From NCBI GenBank assembly GCA_030831885.1, contig JAURKF010000200.1:1-5877 (forward strand): DNA of 5,877 nucleotides, in the 5' to 3' direction. The notes beneath the pieces were generated by a model. That model did not search any database, was not told where the DNA came from, and saw nothing but the letters and a program-made list of their open reading frames with translations. Each line of letters begins with the position of its first letter. The stretch's first letter is position 1. Source of the stretch: Flavobacteriales bacterium (GTDB lineage Bacteria; Bacteroidota; Bacteroidia; Flavobacteriales; UA16). This document shows positions 1 through 5,877 of this stretch, one piece after another. Made by a program: the position numbers and the translations under genes.

Positions 1-30
1 AAAGTTGTTTGTAGCTGCAACTGTATCAAA

Positions 31-58
31 GAAAAAGCACTGCATTGCGCAGTGCTTT
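31..58 (-). terminator. Rho-independent terminator after rpmB
   Basis: A perfect 10-bp inverted repeat (34-43 pairing with 49-58) encloses a 5-base loop. Read on the minus strand, the stem ends in a T-rich run (GCTTTTTCTTT), as expected of an intrinsic terminator. It lies about 20 bases downstream of the rpmB stop codon and points the same way as rpmB, so it most likely ends the cinA-rpmB transcript. The plus-strand side lacks a comparable T tract, so it is probably not bidirectional. Confidence 0.8.
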
Positions 59-78
59 CACCTTTTTACATGATGCTT

Positions 79-315
79 TTAAGCGATGTAACCAAGCTCT
101 TTCGCTTGTTTCATGGCAGCCATCAAACCAAGCTTGTTGATGGTCTTCATTCCTTTCGGAGTTACACGCAATTCAACCCAACGCTTTTCTTCTTCCATCC
201 AGAAGCGCTAGTATTGCAGGTTCGGGTAGAACTTGCGCTTGGTCTTAATATTTGAGTGAGACACTTTGTGTCCTGATTGAGTCGTCTTTCCAGTAATCTG
301 ACATACACGTGCCAT
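79..315 (-). pseudogene. rpmB: 50S ribosomal protein L28, interrupted by an in-frame TAG codon
   Basis: L28 is a small protein of the large ribosomal subunit involved in 50S assembly. The minus-strand frame starts with ATG at 315-313 and reads [20 protein letters not shown], then a basic segment with [11 protein letters not shown], then RFWMEEEKRWVELRV, then KTINKLGLMAAMKQAKELGY, ending in TAA at 81-79. This is the bacteroidal L28 pattern over its full usual length (78 codons). The one defect is TAG at codon 36 (210-208), between Tyr35 and Arg37, where homologues normally have Lys (KRF motif); AAG to TAG is one base change. The frame is not shifted and the downstream part is as well conserved as the upstream part, so the lesion is either very recent or a sequence error. 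An ATG at codon 40 could in principle restart translation. No Shine-Dalgarno is visible. The gene follows cinA on the same strand after 45 bases, with no terminator between them. The identity as L28 is secure; whether it is functional is not. Confidence 0.88.
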
Positions 316-360
316 AGCAATATACTTTTTAAAATGGGCGGCAAAGAAACGACATTTTTT

Positions 361-1632
361 TTAAAAATCAGCCTTTTGATTTAAAATTTCTTTTCGAAGC
401 AGGTTAAGCCCCGCAAATGAAGCCATATCCATGTTGTTTTCCCGTCGCTTGCCAAGGCGCAGCTCTATCGCACAGCACCTGCCGGGACCGGCCACGGCCG
501 CATAAACTAATCCCACCGGATGCGAATCGGTTCCTCCACCTGGGCCTGCTATTCCCGTAGTGGCAATGGCCCAATCGGAAGCGAAAAGCCTCCGTGCCCC
601 TTCCGCCATAGCCAGGGCGACTTCCTTACTCACTACATTTTTTGAAGAAATCAACGAGGCCTCAACTCCCAGGGCGGCGGATTTCACATCGTTATTATAG
701 GCTACGATTCCACCTCTATAGTAATCACTCGATCCCGGAACGGAGGTCACCAACCGCGACAAGGTACCTCCCGTACAACTTTCTGCAACCGCCAAACTGT
801 AAGGATGGGCGCGCAACAGATTACCCACTATTTCCTGGAGTGTATCCTTGTCATATCCGTAAACATAATCTTCTGCAATCCTAAGGAGTTCCTGCTCGCA
901 CTCGCGAAAATCGGATTCAACATCGCGTCCGGATTCGCTGTAGCTCGACATGCGCAGCTTCACCATGCCGGGCGAGGGTAAATAAGCGAGTGCGATTTGC
1001 CGGGCCTCCAGCATTTTCTCCCACTCCTGCAGTTTATCCGCTAAAAAGGATTCACCGACTCCGGTGGTTAAAATTGTCCGGTGTCGAATGACGGGGCGTT
1101 GGAAAAATGCCGACAATTTTCTGAAAACTTCATCCTCCATCATGCCCTTCATTTCATAAGGCACTCCCGGCATTGACACGAATACCCGATTGCCTCGCTC
1201 AAACCACATCCCACATGCTGTGCCCCGATAATTATGAATAACGGTACACGCAGCAGGCAGCGCTGCCTGCTGTCGGTTCACTTCGAGCATCGGTAATCCG
1301 CGTCGCTCGAAAAATTCTGCTATGCGACCCAACGCTTCCTCATTCATGATGAGGTCTGTTTGGAAATACTCACACAGTGTATGCTTGGTGATATCATCTT
1401 TCGTTGGCCCCAAGCCGCCGGTCATAATAATTATATTACTTCTGCCTGAAGCTTCATCGAGGGCGCTTATTATTTCATTCCTGCTATCCGAAATGACCAT
1501 CGTGCGGTGGACCTTAATGCCGATAGCGTTGAGTTGTTCGCCTAGCCAGGCAGCATTCGTATTAATCGTCTGACCAATAAGAAGCTCATCGCCGATGGAA
1601 ATTATCTCTGCTGTTATTTGTCCCTGTTTCAT
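361..1632 (-). CDS. cinA: CinA family protein (competence/damage-inducible protein A), two-domain form with NMN deamidase domain
   Basis: This is a full-length two-domain cytoplasmic CinA of 423 residues, close to the family's usual 410-430. The N-terminal MoCF-like (COG1058) domain begins with ITAEIISIGDELLIGQ and carries GGLGPTKDD (72-80) and SMPGVPYEM (153-161). In studied homologues this domain cleaves ADP-ribose. The C-terminal CinA/PncC domain (about 265-420) carries AESCTGG (283-289), YRGGIVAYNN (305-314) and TGIAGPGGG (359-367); this family deamidates nicotinamide mononucleotide to nicotinate mononucleotide in pyridine nucleotide salvage. Both activities are inferred from homology. 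The frame stays open for 27 codons upstream, with alternative ATGs at 1713 and 1674. I chose 1632 because the conserved family N-terminus starts only a few residues after it; the AAAGGA just upstream is too close to the ATG (one base away) to be strong support. rpmB follows 45 bases downstream, suggesting cotranscription. No key motif is missing. A role in DNA uptake should not be assumed from the name. Confidence 0.95.
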   Translation of the reverse strand: MKQGQITAEIISIGDELLIGQTINTNAAWLGEQLNAIGIKVHRTMVISDSRNEIISALDEASGRSNIIIMTGGLGPTKDDITKHTLCEYFQTDLIMNEEALGRIAEFFERRGLPMLEVNRQQAALPAACTVIHNYRGTACGMWFERGNRVFVSMPGVPYEMKGMMEDEVFRKLSAFFQRPVIRHRTILTTGVGESFLADKLQEWEKMLEARQIALAYLPSPGMVKLRMSSYSESGRDVESDFRECEQELLRIAEDYVYGYDKDTLQEIVGNLLRAHPYSLAVAESCTGGTLSRLVTSVPGSSDYYRGGIVAYNNDVKSAALGVEASLISSKNVVSKEVALAMAEGARRLFASDWAIATTGIAGPGGGTDSHPVGLVYAAVAGPGRCCAIELRLGKRRENNMDMASFAGLNLLRKEILNQKADF

Positions 1633-1688
1633 GTCCTTTCTGAATTTTTCATTTTCATAGACCCAAGCTTGCATCTTCACCCGAGTAA

Positions 1689-1719
1689 CAAAAATGAACC
1701 TGTAAGTGTTCAACCTAAA
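1689..1719 (-). promoter_or_regulatory. Possible Bacteroidota-type promoter for cinA
   Basis: On the minus strand, TTTA (1719-1716) is followed after 19 bases by CATTTTTG (1696-1689). Each differs by one base from the Bacteroidota primary sigma factor consensus TTTG / TAnnTTTG. Transcription would begin near 1682, giving a leader of about 50 bases for the start at 1632 and excluding the upstream ATG at 1713. The match is imperfect in both boxes and the region is AT-rich, so this could be chance. Confidence 0.2.
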
Positions 1720-1751
1720 GGCAAAAGAAGAAGCATTTGTTTTAGAATAGT

Positions 1752-1781
1752 ATTGGATTTTTCAAAGATTATCATCAATTT
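1752..1781 (+). promoter_or_regulatory. Possible Bacteroidota-type promoter for the PA-domain gene
   Basis: ATTG (1752-1755) is followed after 18 bases by TCAATTTG (1774-1781). Each is one base away from the Bacteroidota consensus TTTG / TAnnTTTG, at acceptable spacing. The predicted transcription start would lie about 20 bases before the ATG at 1808, a normal short leader. It sits in the AT-rich divergent region where a promoter for this gene must lie, but the sequence match alone is weak. Confidence 0.25.
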
Positions 1782-1807
1782 GCCGAACTATTTTAATAAC
1801 CACGAAC

Positions 1808-3526
1808 ATGAAGAAATTACTACTTTCAACACTAGCCTTTCTTTTCGCCTGGTGCTTAAATGCACAGGTAATTTTCTATGTAGAGTCACCCGAAGAAATA
1901 CAAGGTGATTATGAGATGACTTGGTCCGACCCTGCCAATGGCTGGGGTAGCCCTGATTTGAATTATCCTGAGAATTCGGTTCTCGACACCCTCGTAATGG
2001 CCTATGATGGCTCTGATGCTGATTCACTTTGTTGCGACACTGCCGGAGGGTTGGTCAATGCGCTGGATGTATTTGGTAAAATCGCGGTGCTCTATCGCGG
2101 GAGTTGCCAATTTGGTGTGAAGGCAACCAATGCGCAGAATGCCGGAGCCGTTGCTGTTATTGTCATCAACAACGCACCCGGGGCACCGATTGTTCCTGCC
2201 GCAGGTGATGTGGGAGCGAATGTAACCATACCGCTTATAATAATAACCCAGGACGCAGGCATGATGCTTTCGGAAGCGATTGCTGCAGGAACGGTAACCG
2301 CATTTATCGGATCAAAAAATGGCTACTACCCAAACGATATCGGAATGTGGCCTAAGGACATGCTGGTAGCGCCTTCTACACTGGTTCCCTCATTAGTTGC
2401 GCAAAATGAATCAGAATTCAGTGTCCCGCTGGGTTCATGGGTATATAACTTCGGCTACAACAATCAAACCTCGGTGAAAATGGCAGTAACTGTTACTTCA
2501 GGAACTGAGGTGGTCTATACCGATACTTCAGAAACCGTTGACATTATTTCCGGTGATAGTATCTACTTTGCTATGAATGACTTTGCCGCTCCATCATATG
2601 ACGGCTACTACACTATTGATTACACGCTTTTTTCAGATTCAATCGACTCATTTGTGTCAGATAATGCACGCAATGCATCGTTTAAAATGAGTGATGAGTA
2701 CCTCAGCTACGGAGCGCTCGATTCGACCACTCAGCTGCCGGTTCCCGATGCCTTTTACAGACCAAATGCAAGCACAGGAGACTTTATGAGTTGTATTTAC
2801 TTGCGAAATGGCAATGCGAGCAGGTTGTTTGCAGAAGGTATCGAATTTGCCGCCTCCACCGCAACAACTGATTCCTTAACGAACGTTTATTTCGAAACGG
2901 TTCTCTTTGAATGGAACGACGATTTTACTGATTTGAATGATCCAAATCTTGCCTTCGACAACTTGGATGCAATCGCTTTTGGTGAGTACTATTATGAAAG
3001 TAATTTACAAAATGAAGTAGTCTATTCACCTTTCGATTCAGGAGTTGAGCTCGAAGATGACGTCCGCTACCTATTCTGCGTATCAACCGCAGCAACCAAT
3101 GTCTATGTAGGCTTCTCCACAGTGTACGACTATGACGAGCGTCTAAATTATACACTGGAGCCGGTAGGCCCTATCAGCGATAATGGTACTTGGTATGCTG
3201 CCGGGTTTGGAACAGACGTAGTGCCTTGCTTGAATGCACGATTGACGGATACATCCCTTAATGTCAGTTCATCCAACGATGCAGCGGACAATCTGATTGC
3301 ATTCCCTAACCCGAGCGCCACATTCATCCAAATTCCACTTGGTAAACAAGATTGGAATTCCCTGGAGATTTTCGACCAGAAGGGAACCTTGGTTTCAAAT
3401 CAATCGCTTTCGAACGTAAAAAACATAGCTCGCATTGATGTCACAGCATTTCAAAATGGTTTGTACACCTTGCGTCTGACAAATGAGTCGGAGCAACGCA
3501 ACTTCAAGGTGCTGGTATCAAAATAA
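1808..3526 (+). CDS. Secreted PA-domain protein with T9SS type A C-terminal sorting domain
   Basis: This is a 572-residue exported protein. Residues 1-19 form a Sec signal peptide (KK, then a hydrophobic core, cleavage probably after CLNA); there is no lipobox, so it is not a lipoprotein. Residues about 85-165 resemble a protease-associated (PA) domain: GKIAVLYRGSCQFGVKA, then NAGAVAVIVINN, then TIPLIIITQDAGMMLSEAI. Residues about 170-290 look like a beta-sandwich (VYNFGYNNQTSVKMAVTV), followed by a Tyr/Asp-rich region of unknown function to about 480. Residues about 495-572 form a T9SS type A sorting domain (AFPNPSATFIQIPL, then LEIFDQKGTLV, DVTAFQNGLYTLRL and a basic end), which directs crossing of the outer membrane and release or surface anchoring. 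PA domains usually accompany peptidases, but I see no HExxH or serine-protease motif, so no enzymatic role is assigned. The start is set by the signal peptide; no Shine-Dalgarno is present. It diverges from cinA and is followed by its own terminator, so it is probably monocistronic. Confidence 0.9.
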   Translation: MKKLLLSTLAFLFAWCLNAQVIFYVESPEEIQGDYEMTWSDPANGWGSPDLNYPENSVLDTLVMAYDGSDADSLCCDTAGGLVNALDVFGKIAVLYRGSCQFGVKATNAQNAGAVAVIVINNAPGAPIVPAAGDVGANVTIPLIIITQDAGMMLSEAIAAGTVTAFIGSKNGYYPNDIGMWPKDMLVAPSTLVPSLVAQNESEFSVPLGSWVYNFGYNNQTSVKMAVTVTSGTEVVYTDTSETVDIISGDSIYFAMNDFAAPSYDGYYTIDYTLFSDSIDSFVSDNARNASFKMSDEYLSYGALDSTTQLPVPDAFYRPNASTGDFMSCIYLRNGNASRLFAEGIEFAASTATTDSLTNVYFETVLFEWNDDFTDLNDPNLAFDNLDAIAFGEYYYESNLQNEVVYSPFDSGVELEDDVRYLFCVSTAATNVYVGFSTVYDYDERLNYTLEPVGPISDNGTWYAAGFGTDVVPCLNARLTDTSLNVSSSNDAADNLIAFPNPSATFIQIPLGKQDWNSLEIFDQKGTLVSNQSLSNVKNIARIDVTAFQNGLYTLRLTNESEQRNFKVLVSK

Positions 3527-3570
3527 ATAAATCAGACAACAAAGCCCTAAGATTTAATATCAATTCATCT

Positions 3571-3604
3571 GAGACTGTCTCAAACGAGGCAGTCTCTTTT
3601 TTTT
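3571..3604 (+). terminator. Rho-independent terminator after the PA-domain gene
   Basis: An 11-bp stem (3571-3581 with 3586-3596, one G-T wobble) with an AAAC loop is followed by eight consecutive T (3597-3604). It begins about 45 bases after the stop codon at 3526. This is a textbook intrinsic terminator and separates the two plus-strand secreted-protein genes into independent transcripts. Confidence 0.93.
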
Positions 3605-3686
3605 GAAATTGTTCTTGGCTGCAGATGGGTGTTCGGTTTGAATTGTATACTTTTATCACAAATTAACCTCAAATCTCTTAGTTATC

Positions 3687-5546
3687 ATGAGAAGACTTTA
3701 CTTGTTTGCAGCTGCTTCAATCATTTCCTGCGCGGCTTTCGGTCAAAGCCGAAAGGTTACCGCTCCGGTAAATGGTCCAAAGCGCATCGTAAGCATCGAA
3801 CAACCTTCGTTGCAAAACACACCTTCCGCCGATTTGGTTCAGAAAAAAACACAGAAACCAACGGCATACTCTATTAATCCGGCAGCAAAGTCAATGACGC
3901 TGTGGGAACAGGTTATAGGAACGACGACCTACGACAACCAATCCAATAACTCATGCCAGCAGCGCATTGTAGTTGACAACGGCGGAATGGCTCATGCTAC
4001 ATGGATGATTAGCACGGCTGCCAACTCAACTACCTGGCCCGATCGCGGTACAGGATATAACATGGGAGTTGACGAAAACTGGGATGCCGAACCTGCCGAT
4101 CGTTTGGAAGACTATCGCTGCGGTTGGCCTGGCCTAATGCTCACCGGCGATGGCGGTGAAGCCTACGTAAGTCACCTTGGCGTTGATTCTATTGCCATTG
4201 TAAAGCGCTCCCCAGCCGGCTCAGGCTCATGGACGTTCAATCGTTTGCCTGGTACAATTGTCAACGACTTCCTATGGCCGCGTGCTGCTGTTGATGGCAA
4301 CACTATTCACGTTGTTGCATTGAGCGCACCTTCAGGGCTGAGCGGAACTCCTGCATATGGTATCGATGGAAACTTGCTCTATTGGCGCTCCTCCGACAAT
4401 GGAGATACTTGGGATATCCAAAACCAACCCTTTGCGGCAATCGACTCTTTAAACTATAAGAATATCGAAGCCGATTCATATGCAATCGATGCTCGTAACG
4501 GTAAAGTAGCTGTTGCCCTTTTCAGCGAAGATTGCGACACTCAGCTCATGACCAGCGATGATAATGGTCTAACCTGGAATTCTCAGCTCATTTGGGACTT
4601 CCCTATCTTCGGTTATGAGGGTGACTCGTTGAGTGATATTGACCTCGACGGAATCGCTGATACCATTGTTACAACCGACGGAACCGGTTCATTGTTGCTC
4701 GATCAAAACGGAGTGGCGCACGTTACTTTCGGTTTGTTCCAGTTCCTTGATGATGTTTCCGGTGACGGACAATACACTACTTTCCAACGTGAAGAACTCA
4801 TGTACTGGAATAGCAACTGGCCTGTTGACTCACTCATGGTGATTGGCTTACCCGAAGAAAGCGCCAACGATGCCGATGATGTGATGACCTACACTATCGA
4901 CAATGTTCCCGACTATCGCACCAGCCTTTCATCTATGTCAACGATGGCTGAAGGAGATGACGGCAGAATCTATGTTGTATTCCGCTCAGCAGATGAAGAG
5001 TACCTCGGAGATCAATTATTCAGTCACCTATATGTAACCACCAGCAGCGACGGCGGCGACACATGGGAAGCACAAGTAGAATTGACCCCCGATCTAGAAT
5101 TCAACGAATATGAATACGCCTTCCCTTCGATGTATAATCGTGTGACAGATAAGTTGCACATTGTTGTGCAGCGCGATACAGAGCCAGGATTGAACGTGCG
5201 TGGTGATCTCGATGCATGGGACAACAATGACATCGTTTACTTGGCAATTACACCTGATTTCGATATTACAGAAAATGTAAGCGAAACAGCATCTTCAATT
5301 CAAATCAACCTTTACCCAAATCCAACTACGGGCATCGTGAATATCACAGGCCTCAACATGGCCAACTCCCCTGTACGTGTATTCAATGCGTTGGGTAGTG
5401 AAATTGTTTACACTCGTGCAGGTAAAAACATGACCGGTAACAATAGCGCTTCATTCGATTTTACGTATCTGCCTGCAGGTAATTACACTATTGCAGTTGG
5501 TACAGGTGAGAATCGTGTAAGCAAAGAATTTGTGATTCAGCATTAA
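3687..5546 (+). CDS. Secreted Asp-box (BNR repeat) beta-propeller-like protein with T9SS type A sorting domain
   Basis: This is a 619-residue exported protein. Residues 1-19 are a Sec signal peptide (RR, hydrophobic core, cleavage probably after CAAFG before Gln20). A linker to about residue 70 leads into a propeller-like body. Three Asp-boxes of form SxDxGxTW are visible: SSDNGDTW (235-242), SDDNGLTW (290-297) and SSDGGDTW (453-460). Such boxes lie in beta-hairpins of sialidase-like and other propellers. IDLDGIAD around 317-325 gives a DxDxDGxxD calcium-binding-type loop. Residues about 535-619 are a T9SS type A sorting domain (INLYPNPTTGIVNITGL, VRVFNALGSEIV, FTYLPAGNYTIAV, KEFVIQH). The segment at 79-125, including PDRGTGYN, resembles uncharacterised Bacteroidota surface proteins often labelled sialidase-like. 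I do not see a proper FRIP motif or sialidase catalytic set, so binding or structural roles are as likely as hydrolysis, and the substrate is unknown. The start is fixed by the signal peptide; the AT-rich leader has no Shine-Dalgarno. It is flanked by terminators on both sides, so it is probably transcribed alone. Confidence 0.9.
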   Translation: MRRLYLFAAASIISCAAFGQSRKVTAPVNGPKRIVSIEQPSLQNTPSADLVQKKTQKPTAYSINPAAKSMTLWEQVIGTTTYDNQSNNSCQQRIVVDNGGMAHATWMISTAANSTTWPDRGTGYNMGVDENWDAEPADRLEDYRCGWPGLMLTGDGGEAYVSHLGVDSIAIVKRSPAGSGSWTFNRLPGTIVNDFLWPRAAVDGNTIHVVALSAPSGLSGTPAYGIDGNLLYWRSSDNGDTWDIQNQPFAAIDSLNYKNIEADSYAIDARNGKVAVALFSEDCDTQLMTSDDNGLTWNSQLIWDFPIFGYEGDSLSDIDLDGIADTIVTTDGTGSLLLDQNGVAHVTFGLFQFLDDVSGDGQYTTFQREELMYWNSNWPVDSLMVIGLPEESANDADDVMTYTIDNVPDYRTSLSSMSTMAEGDDGRIYVVFRSADEEYLGDQLFSHLYVTTSSDGGDTWEAQVELTPDLEFNEYEYAFPSMYNRVTDKLHIVVQRDTEPGLNVRGDLDAWDNNDIVYLAITPDFDITENVSETASSIQINLYPNPTTGIVNITGLNMANSPVRVFNALGSEIVYTRAGKNMTGNNSASFDFTYLPAGNYTIAVGTGENRVSKEFVIQH

Positions 5547-5592
5547 TACAAGCGAGCAACAAATTTCGTTGCCATCACGCTCTATAGTATTT

Positions 5593-5623
5593 CAAGAGGC
5601 CGCATTAGCGGCCTCTTGTTTTT
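5593..5623 (+). terminator. Rho-independent terminator after the Asp-box gene
   Basis: A perfect, GC-rich 11-bp stem (5593-5603 with 5608-5618) with an ATTA loop is followed by five T (5619-5623). It begins about 47 bases after the stop codon at 5546 and ends that transcript before the next gene. Confidence 0.93.
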
Positions 5624-5677
5624 ATGCTCACTTCGCTAATAATCCATGCTTAGTTTATCTTTTATTACCTTCGCCCC

Positions 5678-5877
5678 ATGCGTGCTGAGGCTCAACTAAA
5701 AATAACCCTACTGCAATTAATCAGTACTTCAGTTACGTTGCTAGTCGCTGATTACTTAATGGACTCGATTCGCTTTGAAAAGCCCTGGGTAGCCATTATT
5801 GCCGCCATCGTTCTTGCATTACTGAATGCATTTCTGAAGCCTATTCTCGTTCTTCTTACCATTCCCGCGACCTTATT
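5678..5877 (+). CDS. Phage holin family / YvlD-like small membrane protein (5' part only)
   Basis: An ATG at 5678 opens a frame that runs off the window edge (66 full codons). The product is hydrophobic: a first membrane segment at about 9-26 (LLQLISTSVTLLVADYL), a second at about 37-52 (WVAIIAAIVLALLNAF), then a third beginning near 54 (KPILVLLTIPATL). The ALLNAFLKPILVLLTIPAT stretch is the signature of the Phage_holin_4_2 / DUF360 (YvlD) family, four-helix inner-membrane proteins of about 110-130 residues. Despite the name these are common chromosomal genes not tied to prophages, and their function is unknown. Nothing nearby suggests a phage. TACCTTCG (5666-5673) resembles a Bacteroidota -7 box with one mismatch, but I see no matching -33 box, and the resulting transcript would be nearly leaderless. 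The gene is truncated by the window, not evidently broken. Confidence 0.85.
   Translation, partial: MRAEAQLKITLLQLISTSVTLLVADYLMDSIRFEKPWVAIIAAIVLALLNAFLKPILVLLTIPATL

Noticed and set aside
3..22. Small inverted repeat near the left edge
   Set aside because: Only a 5-bp stem with a 10-base loop; too weak to call.
52..255. Plus-strand open frame of 67 codons over the left end
   Set aside because: It is antisense to rpmB, whose conserved protein sequence on the minus strand explains this region; the plus-strand translation resembles nothing.
162..344. Minus-strand open frame of 60 codons in another frame over rpmB
   Set aside because: It overlaps the recognisable L28 frame and encodes no familiar pattern; it appears longest only because L28 is interrupted by TAG.
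317..345. Promoter for rpmB inside the cinA-rpmB gap (TTTG, 17 bases, TATATTGC on the minus strand)
   Set aside because: The -7 box matches poorly, and the transcript would begin at or inside the start codon. Cotranscription with cinA is the simpler reading.
3637..3671. Promoter for the Asp-box gene (TTTG at 3637-3640)
   Set aside because: No acceptable TAnnTTTG-like box lies at the right distance; the nearby TATACT is only five bases from TTTG.
4227..4254. FNRLP in the Asp-box protein as a sialidase FRIP motif
   Set aside because: The spacing is wrong (an extra Asn between Phe and Arg), and the rest of the sialidase catalytic set is not evident.
79..5546. TAG as a recoded sense codon throughout the genome
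   Set aside because: About 1,600 codons in the three other complete genes contain no internal TAG, so general reassignment is unlikely. All complete genes end in TAA, so the window cannot formally test TAG as a stop.
5678..5877. Prophage remnant suggested by the holin-like gene
   Set aside because: This family is widespread on bacterial chromosomes outside prophages, and no other phage gene is visible in the window.

Overview
The window looks like a stretch of chromosome from a member of the Bacteroidota, probably a flavobacterial-type or marine relative. Two large secreted proteins end in type IX secretion system (T9SS) type A sorting domains, a hallmark of this phylum. Start sites mostly lack a convincing Shine-Dalgarno sequence, and a cinA-rpmB gene pair of the kind found in Bacteroidota is present. 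The genus cannot be fixed from this sequence alone.

Layout: on the minus strand, the left third carries cinA (361-1632) followed by rpmB, ribosomal protein L28 (79-315). rpmB ends at a strong hairpin terminator (about 31-58). A divergent intergenic region (1633-1807) separates these from the plus-strand genes. First comes a 572-residue secreted protein with a protease-associated (PA) domain and a T9SS tail (1808-3526), with its own terminator (3571-3604). Next is a 619-residue secreted Asp-box (BNR) beta-propeller-like protein with a T9SS tail (3687-5546), with its own terminator (5593-5623). Last is the 5' end of a small membrane protein of the phage-holin-4 / YvlD family (5678 to the window edge). 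No gene-free stretch exceeds 300 bases, and I see no tRNA, rRNA, CRISPR array, insertion sequence or long repeat.

The most notable observation is that the L28 reading frame is intact and well conserved across 78 codons except for one in-frame TAG at codon 36 (positions 208-210, minus strand), where family members usually have lysine. A single A-to-T change explains it. Sequencing or assembly error is the simplest explanation; a real nonsense mutation, suppression, or a split L28 restarted at the ATG four codons downstream are alternatives. All complete genes here end in TAA, and none of the other long genes has an internal TAG, so general TAG recoding is not supported.

The genes do not form one pathway. 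cinA and rpmB are housekeeping genes, the two T9SS cargos are probably surface or secreted proteins transcribed independently, and the holin-like gene begins a new unit. I do not see evidence of a new multi-gene system.
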